A stretch of DNA of 64,000 nucleotides from Diploptera punctata (GCA_030220185.1 JASPKZ010001235.1:1-64000); one strand, 5' to 3'; positions 12,995 to 22,860 are shown, counted from the first letter of the stretch. The notes: generated by a model from the sequence alone, not told the origin. Program-made: numbers and translations.

Positions 12995-13278
12995 CTGAAA
13001 TCGAAGCAAGAAAGGGCGGTGAAGACCAACGATGGAGCAAAAGGAGTAACTAGTTATTAATTCATTCATGATTACTCACACAAAAAAATTCATATCGAAC
13101 GGTTACCGATGTTGTGTGTGCGTTTGGCGTGTGTTGGGTGCATACAATAGTGCGTGTCGATGTTACCGTGTATCTTTGTGTTTACATAACTCTGTGCGTG
13201 TCTGTGTGTAGGAAAGGAGATGATGCATCATCGTCTCTTCAACAGATACTAAGCGACAATTAAAGGAATGCTGCTTAC

Positions 13279-13615
13279 GTGGCGGTGGTCTCGGGAAGCA
13301 GTTGGAGAAGGGATCTCCTGTATATCCTTCGGGACAAGTGCACACTGGCGTGTGGTTGATGACATTGCACTGGGCTCCTGCTCCACAAGATCCTGGGCAC
13401 GGGTCGCGGCACCTTTCCCTCATGCAAGCCCTGTTGCTGGGACATTCAGAGTTAATGCTGCACTCGCGGCCGGCAGTTGGGAGGCACGCCCATGTAATTG
13501 GCCAGACAAGAGCAAGACGGGGCACCTCCTATGTCTCGGCACTGAGAGTTGGGCCCGCACGGTGACGGCACGCAGGGATCCACAACAGCAGGGGCAGAGG
13601 GACGAGGTGGCGGCG
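13279..13615 (-). CDS. dpy: dpy array exon E, unit 2 (one extra base)
   Basis: 337 bases against an expected 336. An extra C at about 13467 (CTCGCGGCC where unit 1 has CTCGGGCC) splits the frame just before the DPY module. The linker region that is broken in unit 1 is intact here. Confidence 0.8.
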
Positions 13616-13731
13616 CTACAAGAAAACAGGCAGCACACCGTAAGGTTTCCGTGCCAAACACCCTACCCTACATCACCAAGCTCAAAATGATGCGTACTTT
13701 TCAAAACAATAATATAACTTAAAACTCTTAC

Positions 13732-14046
13732 GTGGGATGGCGAAACACCTGGAGAACGGATCTCCAGTGAAACCCTGGCGACAGCTACAAATGGGACTGT
13801 GGTTGATCACCTCGCACCGGGTGTTGAGGCCGCACGGGCCAGGGCACGGGTCAACGCACTTCTGATTTACGCAGGCTCTGTTCTGAGGACATTCTGAGCT
13901 CACCACACACTCCGGTCGACAGCCCGGCGGACTGCCGAGGTAGTTGGGAAGACACGAGCACACTCCCTGGCCGTTGACTTCTTTACACTGACTGTTGGGC
14001 CCGCAAGGGGACGGATTGCACGGATCTCCGGGCTCTGCTTGAACAG
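13732..14046 (-). CDS. dpy: dpy array exon D, unit 2
   Basis: 315 bases, intact, same protein as unit 1 exon D (acceptor 14047-14048, donor 13730-13731). Confidence 0.89.
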
Positions 14047-14145
14047 CTGCATGGCCAAGCAAGGGAAAAAGATTAACATTAGAATTCCACTTCACGGGAC
14101 ACCTACTCAACTATCAGAACACAATTAAACACATCTGCTGCTTAC

Positions 14146-14469
14146 GTTGAGGTGCCTGAAGGCTACAGAATCTGAAGGGGTCTCCGGTGTAGCCCGGACG
14201 ACAAGTGCAAGACGGCAAGTGATTCACCACCTGGCAGTCGGCGCTCGGACCACAAGTTCCGGGACAAGGATCCTGGCACCTATTCCGTATACAGGCACGA
14301 TTCGAAGCACAATCCGTGTTCAACACACATTCCGGACGGCAGCCTTCGTACGGGTTGCCCACGTAGTCGGGCAGGCACGTGCAAGACCCTGCACCGTTCT
14401 GTTCTCTGCACACTGCGTTAGGTCCGCAGGGGGAAGGCACGCACGGCGTCGCCTGAGGCGTCTGCTCCG
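14146..14469 (-). CDS. dpy: dpy array exon C, unit 2
   Basis: 324 bases, intact, same protein as unit 1 exon C (acceptor 14470-14471, donor 14144-14145). Confidence 0.89.
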
Positions 14470-14569
14470 CTGAAAAGGGAGGTCGTGGACGGTCAGGCAA
14501 AAACATAAATTAACCAGCGACACAACTTACACAACTCAGCGAGACAGAAAAACAAATAAATGCCCTTAC

Positions 14570-14893
14570 GTTGCTGAACCACGCACTGCGTGAACGGGTC
14601 CCCTGTGAAGCCCGCCATGCAAGTGCATGTGGGCGTGTGGCTCACCACTCGGCATTCTGCGTTGGCTCCGCACGACCCGGGACAAGGGTCGCGGCACTTC
14701 AGGTTGATGCATGCCAGGTGACTCGCACACTCGCTATTGGACACGCACTCTGGCCTACAGTTGGGAGGAGAGCCAGTGTAATCGGGCAGGCAAGAGCACG
14801 AGGGACTCTCTCCCGACGCCTGACACACTGCGTTGGGTCCACATGGCGACGGCTGGCAGGGATTCGTGGGGATCGTCGGCACAGGGGTCTCGG
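14570..14893 (-). CDS. dpy: dpy array exon B, unit 2
   Basis: 324 bases, intact, same protein as unit 1 exon B (acceptor 14894-14895, donor 14568-14569). Confidence 0.89.
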
Positions 14894-14985
14894 CTGCGGG
14901 GAAACAAAATCATCACGTCACCACACCCAGTCAGACAACAACCTCAACGACATATTTTCCTTCAAAAAGCTAAATCTCTCCTTAC

Positions 14986-15291
14986 GTATGGGCTGACATC
15001 TGACGAACGGGTCTCCCGTGAATCTTGGCGGACAGCTACAGATCGGGTTGTGGTTCACCACTTCACACCTCGCTCCCACTCCACACGTGCCTGGGCAAGG
15101 GTTCCTACACTTCTGGTTGCTGCAGGCCTCGTTCTGACCACACTCTGAGCTCACTACACACTCCGGCCTGCACGACGGCGGGCTGCCTATGAAGCCAGGC
15201 ACGCACGAGCACACGGCTTGATTGTTAATTTCTCGACACTGACTGTTCGGCCCACAGGGCGACGGACTGCACGGCAGAACCACCACAGGAG
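14986..15291 (-). CDS. dpy: dpy array exon A, unit 2
   Basis: 306 bases, phase 1-1, intact (acceptor 15292-15293, donor 14984-14985). It starts PVVVLPCSPSPCGPNSQC, unlike unit 1, then is identical to it. Confidence 0.89.
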
Positions 15292-15473
15292 CTGCATAGA
15301 GAAAAAGAAGGAGAAGAAAAAGAGAAAGTTAGAAGGAGTCAGACAGATAAAAGATATAAAGTCCAGAAAATAAAATCAACATGTTCTATTCTAACTTCAA
15401 GTAGCGAATCAATTCAAAGCAAATACTCCGACCATGCCGCATTCGGAAGGACGGCACGGTCTCAACTACCTAC

Positions 15474-15779
15474 GCGGTACGGGTCTGCATTGGACGAATG
15501 GATTTCCAGAAGTGCCCTGAGGGCAGCTGCAGATCGGGATGTGGTTCACTACGTCGCAAGTGGCTCCATCGCCACAAGTTCCTGGGCAGGGGTCGGTGCA
15601 CTTGTTTCTGATGCAAGCCCTGTTTCTCGGGCAGTCCGTGCTTAGGACGCACTCTGGCCGACAACCTGCGTACGGGTCGCCTTGGTATTCGGGAAGACAT
15701 GTGCACGTTCCATCATTACACTGAGCGTTCGGTCCGCAAGGAGACGGGTTGCATGGGTCTGACACTACGGGTTCAGGAG
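15474..15779 (-). CDS. dpy: dpy array exon F, unit 1
   Basis: A phase 1-1 exon of 306 bases (acceptor 15780-15781, donor GTAGGT at 15468-15473). It has linker PEPVVSDP, EGF with short inner loop (NAQCNDGTCTC, DPYAGC), DPY (RPECVLSTDCPRNRAC), EGF (GDGATCDVVNHIPIC) and tail RPVP. The last exon of the unit; a 182-base intron (15292-15473) joins it to exon A of unit 2. Confidence 0.9.
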
Positions 15780-16062
15780 CTGAAATCGAAGCAAGAAAGG
15801 GCGGTGAAGACCAACGATGGAGCAAAAGGAGTAACTAGTTATTAATTCATTCATGATTACTCACACAAAAAATTCATATCGAACGGTTACCGATGTTGTG
15901 TGTGCGTTTGGCGTGTGTTGGGTGCATACAATAGTGCGTGTCGATGTTACCGTGTATCTTTGTGTTTACATAACTCTGTGCGTGTCTGTGTGTAGGAAAG
16001 GAGATGATGCATCATCGTCTCTTCAACAGATACTAAGCGACAATTAAAGGAATGCTGCTTAC

Positions 16063-16399
16063 GTGGCGGTGGTCTCGGGAAGCAGTTGGAGAAGGGATCT
16101 CCTGTATATCCTTCGGGACAAGTGCACACTGGCGTGTGGTTGATGACATTGCACTGGGCTCCTGCTCCACAAGATCCTGGGCACGGGTCGCGGCACCTTT
16201 CCCTCATGCAAGCCCTGTTGCTGGGACATTCAGAGTTAATGCTGCACTCGGGCCGGCAGTTGGGAGGCACGCCCATGTAATTGGCCAGACAAGAGCAAGA
16301 CGGGGCACCTCCTATGTCTCGGCACTGAGAGTTGGGCCCGCACGGTGACGGCACGCAGGGATCCACAACAGCAGGGGCAGAGGGACGAGGTGGGCGGCG
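16063..16399 (-). CDS. dpy: dpy array exon E, unit 1 (one extra base)
   Basis: E-type module with acceptor TTGTAG at 16400-16405 and donor 16061-16062. The consensus of copies reads linker PPPRPSAPAVVDP, EGF (DIGGAPSCSC, VPPNC), DPY (RPECSINSECPSNRAC), EGF (GAGAQCNVINHTPVC) and tail PRPPP. As written it has 337 bases instead of 336: an extra G in the GGG run near 16391-16394 shifts the frame inside the linker. Units 2 and 3 have their extra base elsewhere, so this looks like a consensus error. Confidence 0.82.
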
Positions 16400-16515
16400 C
16401 TACAAGAAAACAGGCAGCACACCGTAAGGTTTCCGTGCCAAACACCCTACCCTACATCACCAAGCTCAAAATGATGCGTACTTTTCAAAACAATAATATA
16501 ACTTAAAACTCTTAC

Positions 16516-16830
16516 GTGGGATGGCGAAACACCTGGAGAACGGATCTCCAGTGAAACCCTGGCGACAGCTACAAATGGGACTGTGGTTGATCACCTCGCA
16601 CCGGGTGTTGAGGCCGCACGGGCCAGGGCACGGGTCAACGCACTTCTGATTTACGCAGGCTCTGTTCTGAGGACATTCTGAGCTCACCACACACTCCGGT
16701 CGACAGCCCGGCGGACTGCCGAGGTAGTTGGGAAGACACGAGCACACTCCCTGGCCGTTGACTTCTTTACACTGACTGTTGGGCCCGCAAGGGGACGGAT
16801 TGCACGGATCTCCGGGCTCTGCTTGAACAG
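16516..16830 (-). CDS. dpy: dpy array exon D, unit 1
   Basis: A phase 1-1 exon of 315 bases (acceptor 16831-16832, donor 16514-16515). It has linker VQAEPGDP, EGF (CNPSPCGPNSQC, NGQGVCSC, SPPGC), DPY (RPECVVSSECPQNRAC), EGF (GLNTRCEVINHSPIC) and tail FAIP. Intact frame, A/D class. Confidence 0.9.
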
Positions 16831-16929
16831 CTGCATGGCCAAGCAAGGGAAAAAGATTAACATTAGAATTCCACTTCACGGGACACCTACTCAACTATCA
16901 GAACACAATTAAACACATCTGCTGCTTAC

Positions 16930-17253
16930 GTTGAGGTGCCTGAAGGCTGCAGAATCTGAAGGGGTCTCCGGTGTAGCCCGGACGACAAGTGCAAGACGGC
17001 AAGTGATTCACCACCTGGCAGTCGGCGCTCGGACCACAAGTTCCGGGACAAGGATCCTGGCACCTATTCCGTATACAGGCACGATTCGAAGCACAATCCG
17101 TGTTCAACACACATTCCGGACGGCAGCCTTCGTACGGGTTGCCCACGTAGTCGGGCAGGCACGTGCAAGACCCTGCACCGTTCTGTTCTCTGCACACTGC
17201 GTTAGGTCCGCAGGGGGAAGGCACGCACGGCGTCGCCTGAGGCGTCTGCTCCG
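16930..17253 (-). CDS. dpy: dpy array exon C, unit 1
   Basis: A phase 1-1 exon of 324 bases (acceptor TTTTCAG at 17254-17260, donor 16928-16929). It has linker EQTPQATP, EGF (NAVCREQNGAGSC, GNPYEGC), DPY (RPECVLNTDCASNRAC), EGF (SADCQVVNHLPSC) and tail SLQAPQ. A G at 16949 (others have A) is one of very few substitutions between units 1 to 3. Confidence 0.9.
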
Positions 17254-17353
17254 CTGAAAAGGGAGGTCGTGGACGGTCAGGCAAAAACATAAATTAACCA
17301 GCGACACAACTTACACAACTCAGCGAGACAGAAAAACAAATAAATGCCCTTAC

Positions 17354-17677
17354 GTTGCTGAACCACGCACTGCGTGAACGGGTCCCCTGTGAAGCCCGCC
17401 ATGCAAGTGCATGTGGGCGTGTGGCTCACCACTCGGCATTCTGCGTTGGCTCCGCACGACCCGGGACAAGGGTCGCGGCACTTCAGGTTGATGCATGCCA
17501 GGTGACTCGCACACTCGCTATTGGACACGCACTCTGGCCTACAGTTGGGAGGAGAGCCAGTGTAATCGGGCAGGCAAGAGCACGAGGGACTCTCTCCCGA
17601 CGCCTGACACACTGCGTTGGGTCCACATGGCGACGGCTGGCAGGGATTCGTGGGGATCGTCGGCACAGGGGTCTCGG
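17354..17677 (-). CDS. dpy: dpy array exon B, unit 1
   Basis: A phase 1-1 exon of 324 bases (acceptor 17678-17679, donor 17352-17353). It has linker ETPVPTIPTNP, EGF (CQPSPCGPNAVC, SGESPSCSC, GSPPNC), DPY (RPECVSNSECASHLAC), EGF (GANAECRVVSHTPTC) and tail VVQQ. Sixteen cysteines, intact frame, B/E class. Confidence 0.9.
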
Positions 17678-17769
17678 CTGCGGGGAAACAAAATCATCAC
17701 GTCACCACACCCAGTCAGACAACAACCTCAACGACATATTTTCCTTCAAAAAGCTAAATCTCTCCTTAC

Positions 17770-18075
17770 GTATGGGCTGACATCTGACGAACGGGTCTCC
17801 CGTGAATCTTGGCGGACAGCTACAGATCGGGTTGTGGTTCACCACTTCACACCTCGCTCCCACTCCACACGTGCCTGGGCAAGGGTTCCTACACTTCTGG
17901 TTGCTGCAGGCCTCGTTCTGACCACACTCTGAGCTCACTACACACTCCGGCCTGCACGACGGCGGGCTGCCTATGAAGCCAGGCACGCACGAGCACACGG
18001 CTTGATTGTTAATTTCTCGACACTGACTGTTCGGCCCACAAGGAGACGGACTGCAAGGATTCCTTGGTGTTTCGG
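17770..18075 (-). CDS. dpy: dpy exon 14 = array exon A, unit 1
   Basis: A phase 1-1 exon of 306 bases (acceptor 18076-18077, donor 17768-17769). It encodes ETPRNPCSPSPCGPNSQC, EINNQAVCSC, PPSC, DPY (RPECVVSSECGQNEAC), EGF (GVGARCEVVNHNPIC) and tail QPIR. From about 18040 leftwards it is identical to the A exons of units 2 and 3. The first residues and the upstream intron differ (ETPRNP here, PVVVLP in the other copies), so the right edge of the tandem duplication falls inside this exon. Confidence 0.91.
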
Positions 18076-18164
18076 CTATAAAATAATTTTAATAAATTTT
18101 TGAGACTAACACCTTTATCTGAATTTACATTTTATACAATTTATTCTTATAATTTTTTCCTTAC

Positions 18165-18470
18165 GTGGTAATATTCTGCAGACGACAAATGGATTTCCTG
18201 AGTATCCCTGTGGACAACTGCATATGGGTATGTGGTTTTCTACTGAGCAGATGGCATTTTGACCGCACGTTCCAGTACAAGGGTCAACACATTTACTTCT
18301 TATGCATGCTCTGTTCCTAGGACATTCTGTGCTGATAACACATTCAGGCCTACATGAAGTGTAGGGATCTCCTTGAAATTCCGGCAAACATGTGCATATT
18401 CCATCTGTGCATTGTGCATTTGTTCCACAAGGTGATGGATTGCACGGATCAGTTACTACAGGTTCAATCT
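18165..18470 (-). CDS. dpy: dpy exon 13: EGF-DPY-EGF module (F type), close relative of array exon F
   Basis: A phase 1-1 exon of 306 bases (acceptor 18471-18472, donor 18163-18164). It has linker IEPVVTDP, EGF with short inner loop (NAQCTDGICTC), DPY (RPECVISTECPRNRAC), EGF (CSVENHIPIC, CPQGYSGNPF) and tail RILP. It is the last single-copy exon before the tandem array; a 89-base AT-rich intron (18076-18164) separates it from exon A of unit 1. Confidence 0.91.
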
Positions 18471-18555
18471 CTGTAATAGAAGAATTGTGTCACAAATAGC
18501 ACGTGGTGGAAGCATTATTATACATTTACTATAAAGCAAAAAGTAATTTCCTTAC

Positions 18556-18891
18556 GTTGGGGTGGTGCTGGGATGCAGCTTGTGAATGGATCTCCAGTGA
18601 AACCTTGTTGACAGGTGCACACTGGTATGTGATTCAATACATTGCACTGGGCTCCAATTCCACATGATCCTGGACATGGATCCCTGCATTTCTCTCTGAT
18701 ACATGCCTGATTGCTTGGACATTCTGAGTTTATAGAACATTCAGGTCTACAGTTTGGTGACATTCCAATGTAAGTAGATAGGCATGAACATGAAGGAGTG
18801 CCTCCATTATTTCGGCATTGTGAATTAGGTCCACAAGGACTTGGTACACATGGATCTACTGGCGGTTGTTGAACTGGCGGAGGCAATTGTG
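18556..18891 (-). CDS. dpy: dpy exon 12: EGF-DPY-EGF module (E type), close relative of array exon E
   Basis: A phase 1-1 exon of 336 bases (acceptor 18892-18893, donor 18554-18555). It has linker QLPPPVQQPPVDP, EGF (NNGGTPSCSC, MSPNC), DPY (RPECSINSECPSNQAC), EGF (GIGAQCNVLNHIPVC) and tail IPAPPQ. Its intact 336-base frame is the reference for judging the E copies of the array, all of which carry extra bases or other indels as written. Confidence 0.91.
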
Positions 18892-19991
18892 CTGAAAATA
18901 ACAGAATTTGATTTACGACAACTCTAGAACCTGAACATTTTTTTTATTTCACCATGTACAAAATTAGAATATAAATATAAACTAATTTTTTTCTTGCGAC
19001 AGGAATGCGAGAAAGTTTTTTTTTTGTACTTCAACAAGTTGTGATAAATCTATCTTTTAACATTAATTCTGATTTTTAAATACACAATTATATTGTATCC
19101 TATTATAAAAATGGCTAAAGTTCACTCTTTATCACGAGCTGCTTAAATTTGATGGACTACGTGTTAGAAATTCCTCCTTTAAGAGATTAAATTGGTGATG
19201 ATTTAAGTCTTCAAACTTTAGCTTTCACTTGACAAACTTCAACTTTTCCTCTAAGTATTATGTCACTACTTAAATAATACAGTCTTCTATGATTATTATT
19301 TCTTCATTAAATAATGCAGTCATAAAGGACATACGAATTAAGAAGGCATAGGCCTAATATATGCTGCTCCTCTAGTTCATGCTGTGTTGTCAGAATGCTT
19401 GAGAGCAGAGAGAAAGGGATAAGCCATACTCCGGCCCCGCAGAACACTTCCTCTTCCCCTGACTCAACAACATAATGGTCTTTTTAAAATAATCGGTTAA
19501 TACGATCGATCGATTGGTTGATCACTGTTCGTCCCGCTCGGAAAATACGTGCTCCCCTAATGCAGAATTTCTTAACCAGATACGCTTATTTGCCTATAGA
19601 TATTAGTGACTTGTGGTTAGTAAATGGCCTGAAAGAGACATCTAGTAGCAATCTATGTAAGACTATTTAAATTTTTCTCTGAGGCACTATGTAGGCTTCA
19701 GGTTCATTTAAGAGTTTTATAAAAGCTTAGGACTCGGTATCCACAGCTCGATGTCCGTCCCGGAGGACTTGTCAAGGTTAATTATGAAGATAATAAAATA
19801 GGTAATGAAGGAAAACCTATAAGAAAGGAGATGGTGACAGCACGCACTACTACTGATGAGAGTTAATTGAAAAAAGTACAGAAATAAATATCATAGCTCC
19901 CGCTTCAGAATGTGCCGCTTGTGCTGGGTTTGGATAAAAAAATGATGTTCTTGATACTAAGAAAATTACTATAAAATCAGTTTTGAAGAAC

Positions 19992-20607
19992 CTTACTTAC
20001 TTACTTAGTCACTGGCACTATCGAACCCGTAGGTTCATGGCCGCGCGGACATAAGCTCTCCATACATCCCTATCCTGAGCTAATGTTTTCCAATCATTCC
20101 CTGTATAATCTACTTCCCTCAAATCATAGTTAATGTTGTTCTCCCACCTCATTCTTGGTCTACCAACTGGGCGTTTTCCCTCTGGCTTTCCTACAAGAAG
20201 CTTCCATGCAAGTCTTTCATTCCCCATACGTGCAACATGTCCTGCCCAACGCAGTCTACGAGACTTAACTGTTCTTATTATATCTGGCTTCCTATAAAGA
20301 CCACGTAGTTCATTGTTATGTAGTCTTCTCCATTCACCTGTCTGTTCATCTCTCTTTGGTCCAAAAATTTTCCTAAGCACTTTATTCTCAAATACTTGTA
20401 ATCTCCTTTCCTCCCTTAAAGTAAGAGTCCATGTTCCGCACCCATATAGTATAACTGGTAGAATAACTGTTTTATATATTTTCAGTTAAACGTTTTTTGA
20501 AAGGAGTTGAGACATCAAAGAGTCTCTGCAATGCATAATAACACGCATTTCCAGAATTGAGCCTATGTTTAATTTCTTTGTGCATCTCATTCCTATTTGA
20601 AGAACCT
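19992..20607 (-). mobile_element. 3' end of a non-LTR retrotransposon (LINE), copy a
   Basis: The minus-strand reading frame at 20018-20380 (120 codons) is the C-terminal end of a LINE reverse transcriptase protein: MLRKIFGPKRDE, RRLRWAGHVARM, GKRPVGRPRMRWEN. This LRWxGHVxRM...GRPxxRW tail is common in insect non-LTR elements. The element ends at the left with a short (TAAG)n tail (19994-20007 on the plus strand as CTTA repeats). The 5' part is missing. Copies of the same family lie at 20608-21238 and 60467-60864, all on the minus strand. Confidence 0.8.
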
Positions 20608-21238
20608 TATATTACTTACTTACTTACTTACTCACTGACACTATCGAACCCGTAGGTTCATGGCCGCACGGACATAAGCTCTCCATACATCCCTATCCTG
20701 ATCTAATGTTTTCCAATCATTCTCTGTATAATCTACTTCCCTCAAATCATAGTTAATGTTATTCTCCCACCTCATTCTTGGTTTACCAACTGGGCGTTTT
20801 CCCTCTGGCTTTCCTACAAGAAGCTTCCATGCAAGTCTTTCATTCCCCATACGTGCAACATGTCCTGCCCATCGCAATCTACGAGACTTAACTGTTCTTA
20901 TTATATCTGGCTTCCTATAAAGACCATGTAGTTCATTGTTATGTAGTCTTCTCCATTCACCTGTCTGTTCATCTCTCTCTGGTCCAAAAATTTTCCTAAG
21001 TACTCGTACTTTATTCTCAAATACTTGTAATCTCCTTTTCTCCCTTAAATTAAGAGTCCATGTTTCGCACCCATATAGTATAACTGGTGGAATAATAGTT
21101 TTATATATTTTCAGTTTAATGTTTTTTTAAAGGAGTTGGGACATCAAGAGTCTCTGTAATGCATAATAACACGCATTTCCAGAATTGAGCCTATGTTTAA
21201 TTTCTTTGTGCATCTCATTCCTATTTGAAGAACTTTAT
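20608..21238 (-). mobile_element. 3' end of the same LINE family, copy b, in tandem with copy a
   Basis: Minus-strand frame 20641-20877 encodes the same tail (RWAGHVARMGNER, GKPRMRWENN). Its (TAAG)n tail at 20614-20635 abuts the far end of copy a. Both copies end at the right with the same segment (GAAGAACCTT-like), so this looks like a duplicated 3' end rather than two independent insertions. Confidence 0.78.
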
Positions 21239-21763
21239 ATTACTTAATAAAATATTGACAGAAATTAATCTGATTTCTTTTGTTTCTACAGTATATTACG
21301 TTACAAAGATACAAGTCTGTGTTTTACGTACGAGTTGAAATGTTAATACCCGAGTCGATAGAAGAGGACTTTTTTTTAACGAATAAGTGTATGTCTTCCA
21401 TCCATGTATCGTACTATATTTTATTTCATACTATGTTGAATTTATTACCTACAATTATTATTATATTATTAACATTGTGTAAATAAGATATCAGACCGTG
21501 CATTATTATACACTTCAGTGCAATCGTTTAGAACGCCACATCACATATTGAGGGAGCTTTGAAATTTGAATGATGATTGCGAAATTTTGCAAATTATTTT
21601 TTAAAAAGTCGGAAGAAGGGGTTGGAAAACTGATCTCAAGTAGATCTAAACTTAGATACAAGAAGGATTATAATGCATTTTGTTAATGAAACATAATAAA
21701 CGATGTAAATTTACCGAATGCTAATAACTATATGTTGGATTGGTAAGTGTTGAAATATAATAT

Positions 21764-22617
21764 GTAGGGTGTAAAAATATTCCGTACACAAACTTTGAGA
21801 GTTTGTAGAGGAGGTAAAACGAAACTCTTTTGTTATGTGAAAAAAAAGAGAGAGAGGGGGGGGGTTTCCGTTTCCCCGCCAGAGATCCTTGAAGGGATTG
21901 ATGCTGGACCTCACTTAGACCACCGTTCATTGTAGTTTTAACTGATTCGTATATGACACGGTGACATTTCATTGTTGTTTTGACTGCTTGACATTGGAAG
22001 GGTAAGGCCGTATCTTCTGCTTAACCGACTCGGTGGAGGAATTGCCTTATCTCTCTCCGTGACATACTACTGGAACTGTTGGATAATGTCCTACTAACAG
22101 TCAGACAACGATTATGGTTTCACCATGACAGGGCCCCACCACACTTTGCCCTTGATGTCAAACAATACCTAAATAATGTTTTCCCTAATCGTTGGATTGG
22201 GAGGAGTGGGCCAGTACAGTGGTCACCATGTTTTCCCATCTCACTCTTATTGATTTCTTTTTGTGGGGGAGATGAAGCGTGTGGTGTACGAGACAATCTA
22301 GAAGAGCTCGTTGCCTGTGTGGCTGAAGCTGCAGCAATTATCTGTGTGACACCTGGTTGTTTTGAATGTGTGAGACAATCATTTGCACGCAGATGCCAGC
22401 TGTGCATTAATTTAAACGGGCGACATTTTCAGAAACGTCTGTAAAACATTCATCTCACGGCGGTTGGATAGAGTCAAATCTTCCAACTTCAAACCGTTCA
22501 AGGACTCTAGCGGGGAAACGGAGAACCTGCCTCTTTTTTTTTTTTCACATAACAAAAGGATTTTGTTTCACCTCCTCTACAAACTCGCAAAGTTTGTATA
22601 TTTTTTTACATTCTGTA
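21764..22617 (+). mobile_element. Tc1/mariner-like element remnant with long terminal inverted repeats
   Basis: Imperfect inverted ends of roughly 120 bp (21764-21885 and 22490-22617) share AACTTTGAGAGTTTGTAGAG-like sequence. Between them the plus frame 22079-22444 has LWFHHDRAPPHFALDVKQYL and FPNRWIGRSGP, the second catalytic region of IS630-Tc1-mariner transposases. The third motif (DFFLWG) occurs in a different frame near 22252, so the transposase is truncated and frame-shifted. Confidence 0.75.
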
Positions 22618-22633
22618 TACAGACTATATTTGG

Positions 22634-22860
22634 ATATTAAAATATATATGTAGTCAATATGCCCATTTCACCAATTAATGTTTTAAAATGGTCAACAAGT
22701 TTCTACAGCCAAGCTGTCATTCTCAAGACCAGATATTGACTCAATAGTCAATAGTCAATATCTGGTCTTGAGAATGACAGCTTGGCTGTAGAAACTTGTT
22801 GACCATTTTAAAACATTAATTGGTGAAATGGGCATATTGACTACATATATATTTTAATAT
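22634..22860. repeat. inverted repeat, 107-bp arms, 13-base loop
   Basis: Left arm 22634-22740 and right arm 22754-22860 appear perfect inverse copies; the loop is TCAATAGTCAATA. The arms contain ACAGCTTGGCTGTAGAAAC, a small hairpin followed by GAAAC as in other termini here. Confidence 0.88.

Larger units (their letters stand above)
12507..15291 (-). repeat. array unit 2
   Basis: 2785 bases. Differs from unit 1 by very few substitutions, for example C instead of A at 12656 in the F-A intron. Confidence 0.9.
1..18040 (-). repeat. dpy: tandem array of a 2.78-kb six-exon dpy unit (six full units and one partial)
   Basis: The same A-B-C-D-E-F exon set recurs with exon-A left borders at 17770, 14986, 12201, 9411, 6612, about 3796 and 1163. 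An intact unit is 1911 exon bases (306, 324, 324, 315, 336, 306) and 872 intron bases (92, 100, 99, 116, 283, 182). As 1911 is divisible by three and all introns are phase 1, any number of units keeps the reading frame and adds 637 residues each. Introns are as conserved as exons in units 1 to 3, so the copies are recent or homogenised. The E-F intron holds a GT-rich stretch (for example 15895-15995) common to all units. Confidence 0.93.
15292..18075 (-). repeat. array unit 1
   Basis: 2784 bases. The cleanest unit; only exon E has an extra base. Its right end is exon A with the flanking-type 5' end. Confidence 0.9.

Noticed and set aside
15890..16000. GT-rich stretch as a promoter or regulatory signal
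   Set aside because: It sits in the E-F intron of every unit and looks like plain low-complexity intron sequence.
8574..17257. Plus-strand open frames of 108 to 145 codons repeated in each unit (for example 16931-17257, 17355-17780, 17495-17932)
   Set aside because: They are antisense shadows of exons B to D. They repeat only because the array repeats, have no recognisable domain and overlap splice sites of the real exons.
1..18040. A CRISPR array or satellite
   Set aside because: The unit is 2.78 kb with spliced coding exons; there are no short repeats with unique spacers.
20936..21130. Plus-strand ORF of 64 codons
   Set aside because: Antisense to the LINE tail at 20608-21238.
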